This document shows positions 1-38,969 of a DNA stretch of 64,000 bases, piece after piece. The DNA is taken from positions 8,158,001 to 8,222,000 of the forward strand of contig WPIO01000008.1 in assembly GCA_009760855.2 (NCBI GenBank), in the 5' to 3' direction. The DNA is from Cristatella mucedo. Lineage: Eukaryota; Bryozoa; Phylactolaemata; Cristatellidae. The stretch's first letter is position 1. Each line of letters starts with the position of its first letter. The position numbers were made by a program, and so were the translations under genes. The notes below the pieces were generated by a model. It had not been told where the DNA came from and searched no databases. It worked only from the letters and a program-made list of their open reading frames with translations.

Positions 1-540
1 AAGGCGGCAGCACTGCTGGCTGCGCTCTTTCGAGCAGTCCTGGTAGCGGTGGCGCCGTTAGAGAAAGCGAGACGCTTTGGAGCTGGCGAGAAGATGCGGT
101 CGGCTAGAAGTGGATTCGAGGGGGAGGAAGACGCGAGCTCTTCGGACAGACGGCTGCCCCTGAGCCAGTACCCTTTTTCGGGCACCCTAGCCCGCCAATC
201 GGCGTCGGCACGACCCGAGAGCTGCCAGCGGGGATCCGGTGCTAGCCGAAGACGGCAGCACATGTCAAGGTCGCTCGCTGCTCGTTTCCGAAAGCGTGCG
301 AGGGAGAGAGGAATAGCCGAGGACGACGCTCACAAAGGGAAAGATGAGTGTAACCTTTCAGCAGCGAACGGGCATTTTTCGGCCAGCGTCAGCGGTTGTT
401 CAATTATGCATGCGAGCTATCGTAGATAACTTGAGGTACCGTAGCACAGACTGCGAATCCGTCGTGGGTAAAATGCTGCGTTCGCGACGGCAAATACCTC
501 GCGTACTTGCAACGGAGCAGCTCTCAGGCTAGCCGCGATA

Positions 541-782
541 TTAGCCTTGCCTTAGTGGGGTCGGCTAGGGCGCCTAGTACAGACGCAGCTCCTGACTCAC
601 CTAGCTCAGGTTAGAATGGAGCTTTATGCAGGCGATGCGGTTAGGAGATGGAGCGACTAATATGGTTGTCTTAGCGGGTTCGACTTGGGCAGCTAGTACA
701 AGCCCGGCTCCTGGTCTACCCGCTAAAGTTAGAATGAAGCCTGGTGCAGACGTTGCGGTCAGGATGTGCACCGACTAATATA
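541..782. repeat. Diverged tandem duplication, unit about 121 bp
   Basis: Two copies, 541-661 and 663-782, share CTAGTACA, CTCCTG, GTTAGAATG(A/G)AGC, TGCAGACG or TGCAGGCG-like cores and the ending CGACTAATAT. They may be promoter-type subrepeats of a long terminal repeat. Confidence 0.6.
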
Positions 783-1009
783 CTGAAGTAGAAATAGCAG
801 CTGTGCGCGAGGTCAGGAGGAGAGAGAATATAATGAGACGACTGACAGAGCTGAGGGCGGCAGCTTGGTAGTCGATGCGAGACTACGCTTCAAGAGCACG
901 AGAGGCAAACCTACGGCGACGGACAGCTAAGTGCAACTTAGACTGCCGCAGTTGTGTTCTGCCGGCTACTCAGTTAGCTGCTCGTATCCTGGGGTGCTGT
1001 AGCGACGCG

Positions 1010-1175
1010 CGCATAGGGTAGTTAGTTATACTCGGACTTCGGGAGTTCGAGCAGTTAACTCAGTCGGTCCGGTACACGCCGCGTAAACGCGTAGGGTAGG
1101 TAGTTGGTTATACTCGGGCTTTGGGAGTTCGCGAAGTTAACTCCATTGGTCCGGTACGCGCCGCCGCGTAAAGCG
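1010..1175. repeat. Tandem duplication, unit about 80 bp
   Basis: Two copies share ATAGGGTAG or GTAGGGTAG, GGTTATACTCGG, GGGAGTTCG, AGTTAACTC, GGTCCGGTAC and CCGCGTAAA. About 30 bp downstream comes ACAATAAACTATTGC, resembling the R region and poly(A) signal of an LTR, but no LTR pair or primer binding site could be placed. In 1-540 and 1200-2030 nothing else was recognised. Confidence 0.55.
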
Positions 1176-2034
1176 CTTGCGTAACCACTACTAACAGGCC
1201 CACAATAAACTATTGCTTTCGGCACCCAGTTGTGGCCGCTTGTGTTTTAACCGCACTGCAGCACTGCATCACACAGTCCACCGGTAGAGAGCCGGGGGAC
1301 GAGCTTCTGTGCGGTTACATACTTTCACAGAGCTCAAGTGGCGCACTCACGACTTTGCCTACGTTGCTCGACCTAATTCCGGTCCTTGAGATTAATCTAT
1401 TAACCTAACTTTAAATTAAATTATTAAATTAAATTAACTTAAAATTAAACTAACCCGCCCAATAGCCAACAGTGCATGTCACATCCAGCAGGCTGGCAGC
1501 AAGAGAGTATGATTAAGGAGTGACTCAGGCAGTACGCTCTCGGATACGCCTGGGTAAACAGAAAAAAACCGCGTAACTAACGACCGAGGCTACTGAAGCT
1601 TGGTTCAAAATGGCTGCTCAAGATGGACCTGAGAGGTCAGCCGCCTCGCTGGTCGCAGTCCACTGACGTGCGAGCTGTGCAGAGCTTTAGCGCCCGCCGC
1701 AAGAGAGTTCGCTCCTGTGGATTTTAGTAGAAAGGCTTGCTAACTTGCATCGTTCCCGAGAAGCCTCAGAATCCGTGCAATGAACGATACAGAAAGGCTT
1801 GTTGAGAAGCATCGTGGGATTGACCGCCTGCGGCTGATCGACCTTGAGGATCGACATGTGCATGGCCTTGCCCTGGCACCCTGCGCATTCAATTGATAAA
1901 CGTGTGCCGCGCGCGTACTGTGCTGTCTCGATGAGCGACTTCCATGAGCTGTGCATTTTACGGTAGCCGCTTCATTTCCGGCGATTCAGCTGTAAATAAA
2001 GTCATGCGAGGAGCTTTGTAGCACTGGCCCAAAA

Positions 2035-3060
2035 AGAAATTTGATATTTATTAAACTTGACCCCCTCCTTTTACAATGTAAAATCTTTTTCTTGCCCATG
2101 TATGTAATCGCCAAGCCCAATCTGGGGTTTCAGTTATATGCAGATAATGAATGCGTTGTGCTAAGACCCCTCCCTGCCTTTCAGCACGTCAAACTCAACT
2201 CGTTACCGTGTCTCTTGCTGACATTCGCACTTGGATGGTGAAAGACTTTCTTAAATTTAATTATTACAAAATTTAACTTACCATCTGTGGGCAAACCTAG
2301 AGTGAATCAGAAATTGAACAAACTACCCCTTAAAGTTAAAATGAGATGTACTAAAATGAGATATACTAAAATTGAGATTATACTATAAAAATATAAATAA
2401 TAATAAATATAATATATATATATATATTATAATATAGATATACTAATACGATATAAATAATAAATATAAAAATATAAAAATGAGATATACTAAAATGAGA
2501 TATACTGGCTGCTCTGCAGCCAGTATATCTCCTATAAATTCAGTACGAAATCTTAGTGTCCTGTTCTAAAGTGACCTTTCACTTAAGCACATCAGGCCCA
2601 CAGTCGAGATTGCCTACTTTCCGATACACAACATTGCACAAATTCGGGTTTGCTTAGATAGGGATACCACATTCAAGGTGGTCCATGCATTTACATCACC
2701 CCTTCTCGGCTTTTGTAATGCACTGCTTGCCCGTCTTCCGGCTATGTAATAAGGTGTCTAGAGTTGGTGCGAAACTCGGGAGCCCGGTTTGCCTGTCGTG
2801 AGCCACATAGTTACCACATTACGACACTTCTCACTGACAAGTGCTGGCCACTCAGCTGTGTATCGACTTTTAAGATCTAAGCTACTCACTTTTAGGTGCT
2901 GTCTTTCTATAGCTACAGTTTACCTATCTGAACTGCTATCCAATCGTGCATCCGCTCTCACGATTCAAATCGTTTAGCTGTGTCTCCAACCAACCTCAAA
3001 TCCTTTTGATACCGTGCCCTTAGCTCTTATCACATTGAAATGCTTCTTTTACAGTATATG
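2035..3060 (+). pseudogene. LINE-A reverse transcriptase fragment, decayed
   Basis: A reading with the YADN form of the YADD catalytic box (GFQLYADNE near 2125-2157) continues, through stops and frameshifts, into the RT connection region (phrases like LPTFRYTTLHKFGFA and AFVMHCLPVFRL by frame). The middle, 2340-2500, is AT-rich and carries repeated GAGATATACTA. This is L2/CR1-type ORF2 debris. Confidence 0.6.
2497..2531. repeat. Perfect hairpin, 16-bp arms, 3-nt loop
   Basis: GAGATATACTGGCTGC at 2497-2512 is the exact reverse complement of 2516-2531, with loop TCT. Confidence 0.9.
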
Positions 3061-3255
3061 TAAAGTTTCTGGACAGAGATTAGACTTATCTGAGCTCTCT
3101 AAATAGGCATTACCTTTTCACTAATATTTATAGAAAAATTTGCAGCAATGGCGATAGCTGATGAGATTATCACATACTTTCAACCTATGCGAATTCGCCA
3201 CTCACGTGTGGAACAAAAGATTTGTGATTTCCACAGCCTAAATCACAGTCGGTAG

Positions 3256-4080
3256 AGCTTGCCCCTTCCTGAAAATCCTGGCTCCACCACTAACCTCAAC
3301 CTCAAGATTTGTTCACACGGCATCACTCACGCGACGCCTACCCGCAATCGTCGCCTGCTACTCCAGAACGCGTATCATTTAGATAACAGCACGACAACCA
3401 AACCAATTCAAGCGTTCATGAGTTTATGTCTAGATTACAGCTATTTCCTTTATTCCGGAATCTCGGCCAGTGCGCTGGCTGAATTATCCGTAACTCGATC
3501 AAAACTCATCAGCTCGACAAGTTTTTTACTTCTATCTGAGGCTCGCAGGATTCCTATCAAGCTTTGCATCGGCTTTGAGATCTTTAGTCTAACTTAAAGG
3601 TCACTTCATTTCCAGCTCCAGCCTACCAAACCAACCTTCTTGTACCTGCCGGCGATCGAGCCTTCAGCTAGTATGCACCGAAAGTCTGTGTCACTACCTG
3701 CTATATGCTGAAAGCCATGGTCACTGCAATGACCTTGCTTCGGTTAAGTTCCAGCTAAAGATGCACTGTTCCGGTCAGCTCTCTTTTTTGCCCTAACTTC
3801 TCTTTTGTGGGCGTCTGTGTGCTTTTCGTGCGCATGATTTAGTGCATGATAGCAGCATGAGATCCCAGCAACCGGTGACCCCGAGTGACCTTCTTGTTTG
3901 CTCTAGCATGCTGTAGTAAGCATAATACTGTTTGCATTTGCTTGTTTGTCTAAGCATAATACTGTGCATACTCGTTGTCACACATACACGTGCATACTCA
4001 CTGACACTCGGTTGCATGCCGATTCCCTTGCAGAGATTTGTCAAGCGCTTGGATAGAGATTTAGTCCTCTTGGGTGCTTA
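3256..4080 (+). pseudogene. LINE-A ORF2 C-terminal fragment and 3'UTR, decayed
   Basis: The frame at 3259-3597 aligns with the LINE-A C-terminus (TTTKPIQAFMSLCLDYS against DTTSKLVHAFVTSHLDF in the 19.7-kb copy; IPIKLCIGFEIFSLT against its LPVKQ-type segment). Further pieces lie at 3645-3780 (GDRAFS), and worn 3'UTR phrases run to about 4080. No (TTA)n tail survives. Confidence 0.6.
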
Positions 4081-4089
4081 ACAATCGAC

Positions 4090-6350
4090 CTTATATTGCT
4101 ATTATTTCTAGCAAATAAGTTAACAGTCCAATTGCACACAACGGTACTCGTCACGTGCAGGCTTCAAACAAAGAATCTGGGTTGGGACGCCTTACAAATT
4201 AACGCGACTTTCTAAAAAAAAAGCATTCCACGTAGCTGCACAGGTGATCGCATGCTTGCAAGCAGACGTACGCCCGGGAGGCGATCATGTCCTTCAAGCC
4301 CTTCCCCAGTGTAGCTTTATGGGCGAGACTACGCCCACGTCATTCCACTACAGCCGGACTCACACCACTCCACCTGGCCTACGGGCCGCGTACCGGCTCA
4401 TTAGGCGCTGCAGTTGGACAGTATCGGCTGACTAAGCTGGATTTAATTGCAACGGGTCAGCTGTGGGCGCCAGTCCGGCTAGTCCTGCAGCAAGGGACTT
4501 TCTGCCTGAGCGTCGGCCTGTACTCACGCGATCCACTCTCTCTCTTCTCTTCTCTCCGCGTTCCGGAGATGCTTCTACGACGGCTACTATATCTGTATGT
4601 ACGCTCGAACGCTTGCGTCGCATGCGTATAAATGCAATACAGCCGTCGTCGTCAGAACGACAACAGACTTGTGGGGGCTTCGCTCTTCGTCGTGCCGCCA
4701 TCGCGCGCCCACGAGCCCCTACAGCTTCACCCGAGTAAGGTCAAGGTTCGGCCACTAGTTCACAGATAAGTGTATCCCCTTGCATGCACCGGCGTATAAT
4801 GCGTTGATGAAAAAATTCAGAAAAGAGTACACAAGAAATGTAGGCACACCTTATGGGTTTCCATCATACAGCTATAGGTGCACGCCGCATGAAATTAGGG
4901 ATGAACGTACGCGAGTAAGGTTTACTAGCAAATCGTCAAGGCAATTATAGGTGTTAAGAGTTAAGACCGGGGGTTTACCCTGTCTGATCTTTCGCGAAAC
5001 TGAAAATTCTCCGCTACAACCAATCGGGCAAGCAATTGAAGCGTAGCTTCTTAAATTTTGAAGCTGCATAACGTCAAGGCATTTCTTAGCAAGAGCTTAC
5101 TTGCTCCCCGGTTCTACAACTACTCTTCTGTAATTTAGCTATGGCTCGGCTGCCGACGAAGCCATAAAATTGCTACAGGCGGTGATGAATATAGCTTCGA
5201 TGTTGATTAGACAATGCAAGAAATTTAGCCACGCCACGTGTTTACTATTCTGCCACTGCATCAATCGCCCTTGGCTGCTCAACGAAGGCAGACAAATATC
5301 TTACTCTGCTGCATCAGTTTAGCTTAGCGGGCTAGTATCGCTAGTATCCAACACGCCTTCTTCGCATTAGCTGATTTGGAAAACTTGCTCACGCTATCTG
5401 CATGATGACTTAGCTGAACACGGTAAGGCAGCGACAGTGCGAGATAAGCAGTCGGGTCGAAGGCTAACATGCAAGGTACTAGTGTCATCAGCAGCCACTG
5501 CAAGACGACGTTACCAAATACAGATCCGGTCAGCCAAGACACCACTTCTAGCTAGTAGCAACAGCATGACATTCACGAGCGTTTGCTAGGCTACTCAACA
5601 GCGATGTGATGGAACTAAGTAGGCGATGCACGGGAGACAAAACGCGATTGCCCGGTCCCAAAGGCTTTTGACAGCAGCTCAAGATAATTTCAGTTCTTGC
5701 TCGTTAACCTTATAGCCTATAGTCGCAACTAGAGATGATAGCATTTCGAGAGCTGTAGCTGTTCTTAGTAGTAGCAGATAGCTGCTGATTTCGTAGAGCC
5801 TCGGCTGCTACTACCAAGAGAAAAACTACAACAATCATAATAAGCATAAGGTAGAAGTAGACAGAGAAAGAGAATTAACCAAAGAACGAATTAAACAAGT
5901 GCAAAAGCGGCTGACTTGGTGCGTCTGTACTCACACAGAAGTCTTCCAACCATAAATAATTTTGGCAGATGATGCCTCGCTTAGCGTTCGGGAAGATGGG
6001 GTACCGTGTCTTGGCGAAATTTCTCACTTATGCTGCAGATTGACCAAGGCTAGTCGCAGACAGGTGGGTAGGGGGAGGCAACACATTCTCTTGACGTACT
6101 GACTCATGTATACAGCAGTGCTTGCCAGTTCTACATTTCAGTGTTACATAAGAGTGCAAGCTTTCGTATTGGACCGGCGGACCTGTGCTTGACCGACCAT
6201 ATACATAAACCTGCGTCTAATTAACCGGCCAGAACCCTCGCGGTCCCCGTGCAAAGATCTTACCAATAACCACACATAGTACCAGATGTCTCAAGTGCCT
6301 CGAAAGTTCTCTGAGAGGGCTAGACGAATGTACTATTATCATTACTCGGC
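4090..6350. other. No gene recognised
   Basis: Small frames only. A pyrimidine run followed by GCGTATAAATGC near 4620 looks promoter- or LTR-like but has no supporting partner. Nothing else was recognised. Confidence 0.6.
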
Positions 6351-6354
6351 CCAG

Positions 6355-6420
6355 GGGTAAGGTGCTCGCCTCCAACGACCAGGATCTCGGGCTCAAACCC
6401 TGCAGCTTATGTGACGTCCC
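6355..6420 (+). mobile_element. SINE-2 head fragment
   Basis: GGCCCAGGGGTAAGGTGCTCGCC and then GGGCTCAAACCC: a tRNA-like A-box and B-box pair in the order and spacing of the other SINE-2 copies. Confidence 0.5.
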
Positions 6421-6624
6421 TGCATATAGATGATAGCTCCGACCATAACCGATACCCTATGCTCAGGCACAGATTTCCAAATGCTTAGCGTTGGCTTTGA
6501 TAAAGAGAGGCCATTATCCCTCAGACGCTCACGCTTAAGCCTGAAAGCCCAAACCGGTGGGCGAAGGGGCGGGCACTAGCTTTAAGCGTTATTACGTTTG
6601 CCCCTGGCAAAGACAACGTATGGT

Positions 6625-6705
6625 ATTAAGTATTATTCTAATAATTATACATTTGTGTAGCGCTCTCGGAGAACTTAATCTCTTTCTAGGCACTTTACGT
6701 GTGCT
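6625..6705 (-). mobile_element. LINE-A or SINE-2 3' tail fragment
   Basis: Read on the minus strand it gives the conserved tail (GTGCCTAGAAAGAGATTAAG then CTCCGAGAGCGCTACACAAA), the same 3' end shared by LINE-A and SINE-2. The stretch 6705-7220 shows nothing else. Confidence 0.5.
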
Positions 6706-7219
6706 GCGAAGGAAGTCCGAGCAAGGGCCACCTCCGTGGCTTTAAGCCGGGCTATGCTCATGCCGTCGGGCAATTCGGACGATAGCTGCAAACGGCCGAA
6801 TGCTACCGAGAGTAGTGATTAACCCTTAGCTTCTCACTATCAAAGCTGCCAGCTTGAAAACTATCGACCTATTTCTTTCTGCAGGCTAACTACAGAAGTT
6901 AATCTTTGGTAGCTGACCAACAGCATGCGATCGTAGACATGCAAGCTTCGACGTGTCGACGGCTGTTGGAGTTCCTGCTTCTAACAGATGCACTGAATGT
7001 GCATACCGAAAAAAGCTGAAGCACAACTTTAAGCGGGCCTGCCCAGGGAATGCCTGAGGGTGAAACGGCATTCGGAAAATAGTTCTGCTTCCAAGGCCAG
7101 CCACGATCAAGGCCCAGGCCCCTTGGCAAAATCCTGTATATGCTCCTGGAGCATAGTATGGATATAATGTACTGTGCAATGCAAGGGAATGCCTGTTAAC
7201 ACCGTGGCTAACAGATATA

Positions 7220-7370
7220 ATTCATTTTTTATAATTCATTTGTATAGCGGCCTACGAGAACATATTCTCTATTCAGGCACTTCACATCTGCCACGGGGCT
7301 CGAGCCCACGACGTCGGCCAGACCTTGTTGTCGGGGCGGGCACCTTAACCACTGGGCCAAACCAGCGGGA
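7220..7370 (-). mobile_element. SINE-2, near full length
   Basis: On the minus strand: TGGCCCAGTGGTTAAGGTGC (A box), then CGTGGGCTCGAGCCCCGTGG (B box), then a LINE-A-like tail ending CGCTATACAAATGAATT. About 150 bp. Confidence 0.7.
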
Positions 7371-7434
7371 CGATATGGCTCAGCATGCTGTGCTTCTCAA
7401 AAATTGCCTAGTCTGAAGTCAACTTTTAATCTGC

Positions 7435-7855
7435 TCAAGCTCTTGAGTCCCTCACCCAAGAATCGAGCCGTCTGCATTTGCCAGATGCTATTCCATTCTT
7501 CCGCTTTAACTTCTAACGCCTGAGACTTTTGCTCCGAAGGTCCTAGACTGTGGAACTCACTTCCGAAATTCTTAGGCAACGACATTTACTCCCCTGCTGC
7601 CGACTGTAGCACATTCTTTCCTGCCGTCCTGAAGCTGCTACTTCCCTACTAATCACTACCTCAACTGCACTCCTGACTCTGTTATGCTTCTCACTTTCTC
7701 TTTGTTGCACGAGATGAAGTCCCCTGGCTATGGCATGCATACCGATAGCCGTTTAGGCTTTGAGTGCACTAGAGAAAACTCTCCTTCGTAACATCGACCT
7801 AGCCTTTGTGGCATTGTGGAGTTACAGACAGAGATACATTATATCACATGTTGCG
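7435..7855 (+). mobile_element. LINE-B 3' end
   Basis: Contains CCTAGACTGTGGAACTCACT, the end of an RT reading of the PRLWNSLP type, then the LINE-B 3'UTR and the tail GTTACAGACAGAGATACATT. It matches 22555-22880 directly and the minus-strand copies at 29855 and 60160. Confidence 0.75.
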
Positions 7856-8276
7856 ACTCGCACTGGCTAGCAAGTTCAGCTGCCACATAAGACCACTGTG
7901 GCTACAGCCTACCGAAGCTACTACAGTCACAGTCTAAGACGGTAGCCGCACTAGCACAAGAAGGTCATGCAAACCAAAGCAGTCGAAAAAATGAAGAGGC
8001 CAAACGGCAGCTCAGACGAGACTGCTCTTTGAAGACGAAGCCGATCCAAGGAACTTAACAGATCTGGCTCACTTGCTGCCACGCGAGCCAATGACTCGGG
8101 CGATCTGGCTTTCAATGAGGCTTGTCCGTCGACATTAAGCTGGGAGGGGGACGCAGAGTCGAAGAAAAGCGGCAGAAGCCGGGCGCCGCTTCCTTTGCTG
8201 CTCATCGGGAGCCTCGGGTGCAGCCCGGGTGCTCCCTGCGCTCGCTCGAGGCCGCCAGATCACGGAGGCCACGAGG

Positions 8277-35426
<27,150 letters not shown>

Positions 35427-35498
35427 ACTGCCCTCGATAAAAAGCCGGTGGGCGCGCATCTTTTTAAGTAGCCTAATGTGATATATATATATATATAT

Positions 35499-35548
<50 letters not shown>

Positions 35549-35620
35549 ATATATATATATATATATCACATTAAGCTACTTAAAAAGATGCGCGCCCACC
35601 GGCTTTTTATCGAGGGCAGT
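35427..35620. repeat. 194-bp near-perfect AT-cored palindrome
   Basis: The two 97-bp halves are exact reverse complements except 35473/35574. Outer unique arms (CTGCCCTCGATAAAAAGCC, GGGCGCGCATCTTTTTAAG) flank a pure TA core whose only interruptions, C35501 and G35546, also pair. Confidence 0.95.
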
Positions 35621-35625
35621 GCCAC

Positions 35626-35765
<140 letters not shown>

Positions 35766-36713
35766 CTAATTTAAGTAACCTAATACGACGCCCGCCGTTT
35801 CAATTTTTGACGGGAAGGACGGTTTGTCGGGTATTGCTGGCGCCCCAACCCTGACTGGAGGCTAAATAGGACGAACTGCGACGAAAATACAACGATAGAG
35901 GCAGCCGGCGTCCAGCCAGATTGCGAGAATCGCGGTGCAATCGGAGGTGCCCGCTGCTAGCTGTCGCTCGACGGCGCTTCCGTGTCTGCAGCGCGGGGAA
36001 GGGTCGCTAGTGTTCGCTGACAAATTAGGAGAAGTAGTTCGTGCTCGTCCCTTGAAGTGAGAGCTCGGCATACAAGACTGCGGTCTACGTTGCAGCTACG
36101 ACTTCGCACTTTATTTGTAAGCACAAGATTATTAGACTCGTAGCGGCCAGCGACGTAAAATTAGGGTGGTGCCAGTGGGCTGAAGCCCAATGAGGCAGAC
36201 CTGAAGTGGCGAGGTGAAGCTACATTAATCGCGATCACGCCCGTTCAAGCCAACTTCGCCACGAAACGTCAGCCCTCAGCACGTGGGCCCCCCTTTGGAA
36301 GCCCGGTAGCCTTTTCAAGGTGGTCGCCGTAAGCTTTTGCTGGGAGGAGTGGCCGTGCTTAGAGAGCGACTGCGGAGGCTGCGTCCGACGGCGCGCTTTC
36401 GGCCCAAACGTCCCATACAATTTCAGTCCACAATATACCGTTTAGTCGTTCGCCGGGGTAAAAGAAAAGAAAGGTCACGTGGCTCGGCTCTCATTTGGCG
36501 CGCGAACGTTCGGGTACCACACGTTCTAGGAGGATCGTCGCTACACTTTGAGAGTGGCAGGGGGGTCGAATTTTTAGAGTTTATGAGATGAATTTTCTCA
36601 AACGTGCCTCGAAAGAGGCTGGCCAAGCTTCTCGCCGAAGGGCGACGGGCCACGGGCTCTTCAAGTGTCAAGGGCGTCAGTTTCTCTGTAGACAGGCTCT
36701 AAAGAGAAACGCT
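35766..36713. other. No gene recognised
   Basis: Moderately GC-rich single-copy-looking sequence. CCTAATTTAAGTAACCTAAT at 35764 resembles the arm sequence of the palindrome (TTTAAGTAGCCTAATG). No exon recognised. Confidence 0.5.
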
Positions 36714-37015
36714 TAATAATAATAATAATAATATTGCACTTGATAAAGCGCCCTCAGAGAACTTAATCTCTTTCTAGGCGCTTTACATTTGCTGCAAAGT
36801 GATACGCAATAGAATAGTAAGTAAAATCATGCTTGAAAAACAAACAAAATGAATAACATGGTTAGGGGTTACATGCACTGGGTCAGCATGCAAATGTGGT
36901 TAGTGGCAGCATGAACAGTGTCAGCACGCATAAGCACATCGAGGACGAATCACAAGGACCCACTAAATGCTGTCCTAAATAGGTATGTTTTTAAGTTTCT
37001 TTTAAATGTAGAGTT
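36714..37015 (-). mobile_element. LINE-A 3' end, 5'-truncated
   Basis: (TTA)n tail at 36715-36734 read on the minus strand, then the conserved tail and 3'UTR (TGACCCAGTGCATG, ACTAACCACATTTGCATGCT). Confidence 0.75.
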
Positions 37016-37184
37016 TAGGAGGCATGCCTCCTTACAGGAACTGTAGGCCTCAGCCAAAATAGCAGAGAGCAGATGTTTCGGACGTTTCGGCTAACGAGCC
37101 ACGTACTCTAGGCAAAGGTAGCGTGACACTTCAGGCTTTCTGTCTAGTGGGATGCAGAACACGCTTTTTAAGTAAAGTAAAGGT

Positions 37185-37335
37185 CGGCCGATTAAACAGC
37201 CTCATTTACATGCGGTCAGAAGAGCCGCAGAGCGACTTTGATTGCCACTCGCTGTGGATCCTATAGATTAGGCTGCTGCAGGACTCGAGCCCACGATCAG
37301 GGCGGTGGCGAGTGCAAGCATCTCACCCCAATTCA
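37185..37335 (-). mobile_element. SINE-1 copy, diverged
   Basis: Minus strand: CGTGGGCTCGAGTCCTGCAG B box, GGCTCTTCTGACCGC and GGCTGTTTAATCGGCC, as in the other SINE-1 copies. Confidence 0.6.
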
Positions 37336-38155
37336 TTTAATGACTCCATCAGCTCCACAGCCAAGTCTGCCTACTTTCAGCTATATAACTGTGCTAAAAA
37401 ATTCGGCCTTGCTTACACAGGGATACTTCATCTGACTAAATGGGTCCAAGCATTTGTAACATCCGGTCTTGACTTCTGTAACTCACTACCAGCTGGACTA
37501 CTGGCCTGTGCAATCAGGCGCTTGCAGCTGGTGCAAAACTCTACAGCTAGGCTTGTCTGCCGTGAGCGGCGCAGTTGCCATAGCACACCACTTCTCGCCG
37601 ACCTACACCAGCTCCCAGTAAAGCAATGCATCAGCTTCAAGGTTTTGTCATTTACTTTTAGGTCCCCTCATTCTTTGGCTCCAGCCTACCTATTAATGTA
37701 CTCCCCCACCAGGCAAAGCATCGTACCACCCATTTTTCTGAATGTAATCGTTTACCTATACCTCGTACGAACCTCAAATCCTTTGGAGACCATGTCTTTA
37801 GCTTGTATGCTTCCAAAGCTCGGAACTCACTTCCGAGTGGCGTTACGACATCCCCTGACTTGACCACATGTAAGCAGAAATTAAAATTGCATCTATTTAT
37901 CACATCATTTAGTGTGGTTCGCCCTTTTCGTGCTTATGCGTGCTGACATAGTGCATACTGCCACTAACTATATTTGCATGCTGACCCTGCGCATGTTCAC
38001 CTCGAACCATGTTACGCTTGATGTTCATTGAGCATGCTATCGTTAACCATTCAATCGGGCTTCCTTTGCAGCAAATGTAGAGTGCCTAGGAAGAGATTGA
38101 GTTCTCTGAGGGCGCTATAACAGACGTGTTATCGTGAGATTGTTATTATTATTTC
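37330..38155 (+). pseudogene. LINE-A ORF2 C-terminus, 3'UTR and tail
   Basis: The frame at 37312-37863 has AFVTSGLDFCNSLPAGLLAC, QLVQNSTARLVCRERRS and TPLLADLHQLPVKQC. It then drifts out of frame before the 3'UTR (GCATGCTGACCCTGCGCATG, GTGCCTAGGAAGAGATTGAG) and a TTATTATTATT tail. It is close to the 19.7-kb copy. Confidence 0.8.
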
Positions 38156-38499
38156 ATTTTGCTAATACCCAGAGTCGCGTTCGCGTGCGCATGCCTTAAG
38201 GCAGGTTTCGAGGCGCGGCTTCGGGACGTAGGCATGCTTCGGGGCCCAGTCACAAACTTCCGCGCGCCCCGACTTACTTTGCAGACATTCAGCCATATTT
38301 TGAAGTGGGGTGCACAAATTTGCTTAAAAGGCGCTGAAAAGCTTTTCGGCTTGTCGCCTTGTCCATTTTCTCGGCGGGCAGAAAGAAAAGCCGGCCGACC
38401 TCACCCGGAAAGACTTTCCGTTAAAATAGAAGCTGCCAAATGTTTAAGAACGAGAGGTAAAGAGGCATGTCAAGTCGTTGCACATCTGTCGATTGTATA

Positions 38500-38620
38500 T
38501 ATAGTTCATTTGTATAGCGCCCCAAGAGAACTTAATCTCTATTCAGGCGCTACACATATACCACGGGGCTCGAGCCCATGACCTCGGCCAGACCTCGATC
38601 GGGGCGAGCACCTTAATGCC
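38500..38620 (-). mobile_element. SINE-2 copy
   Basis: Minus strand: TTAAGGTGCTCGCCCC head, GAGGTCATGGGCTCGAGCCC B box, and a LINE-A-like tail through TTGGGGCGCTATACAAATGA. Confidence 0.7.
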
Positions 38621-38802
38621 CATCAATCGTAGGTGTGCACCTTCGTGATCGCGCGGTCTCGAGGAGGATCCTCTGGGCGCAGAAGGACGCTAAAAGAAGA
38701 CATGTGGTGCGGTGGGCGGGCCTTAAAACGAGCTCAAAGTCCAATGCAGATCAGAAGGTGTGACCAAACAGAAATTACTAGAAAACGACTTTTCAACTCG
38801 CT

Positions 38803-38822
38803 CTCTCTCTCTTTTTCTCTTC

Positions 38823-38862
<40 letters not shown>

Positions 38863-38873
38863 CCTCCCTCCCT

Positions 38874-38967
<94 letters not shown>
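38803..38967. repeat. (CT)n with a (CCTC)n block
   Basis: About 165 bp of CT, broken by CCTC repeats at 38858-38882. It generates false Ser/Leu- or Arg/Glu-repeat frames. Confidence 0.95.

Positions 38968-38969
<2 letters not shown>

Noticed and set aside
49-429. 126-codon frame at the left edge
   Set aside because: No family resemblance, overlapping frames, and it lies next to LTR-like repeats. No splice or promoter support.
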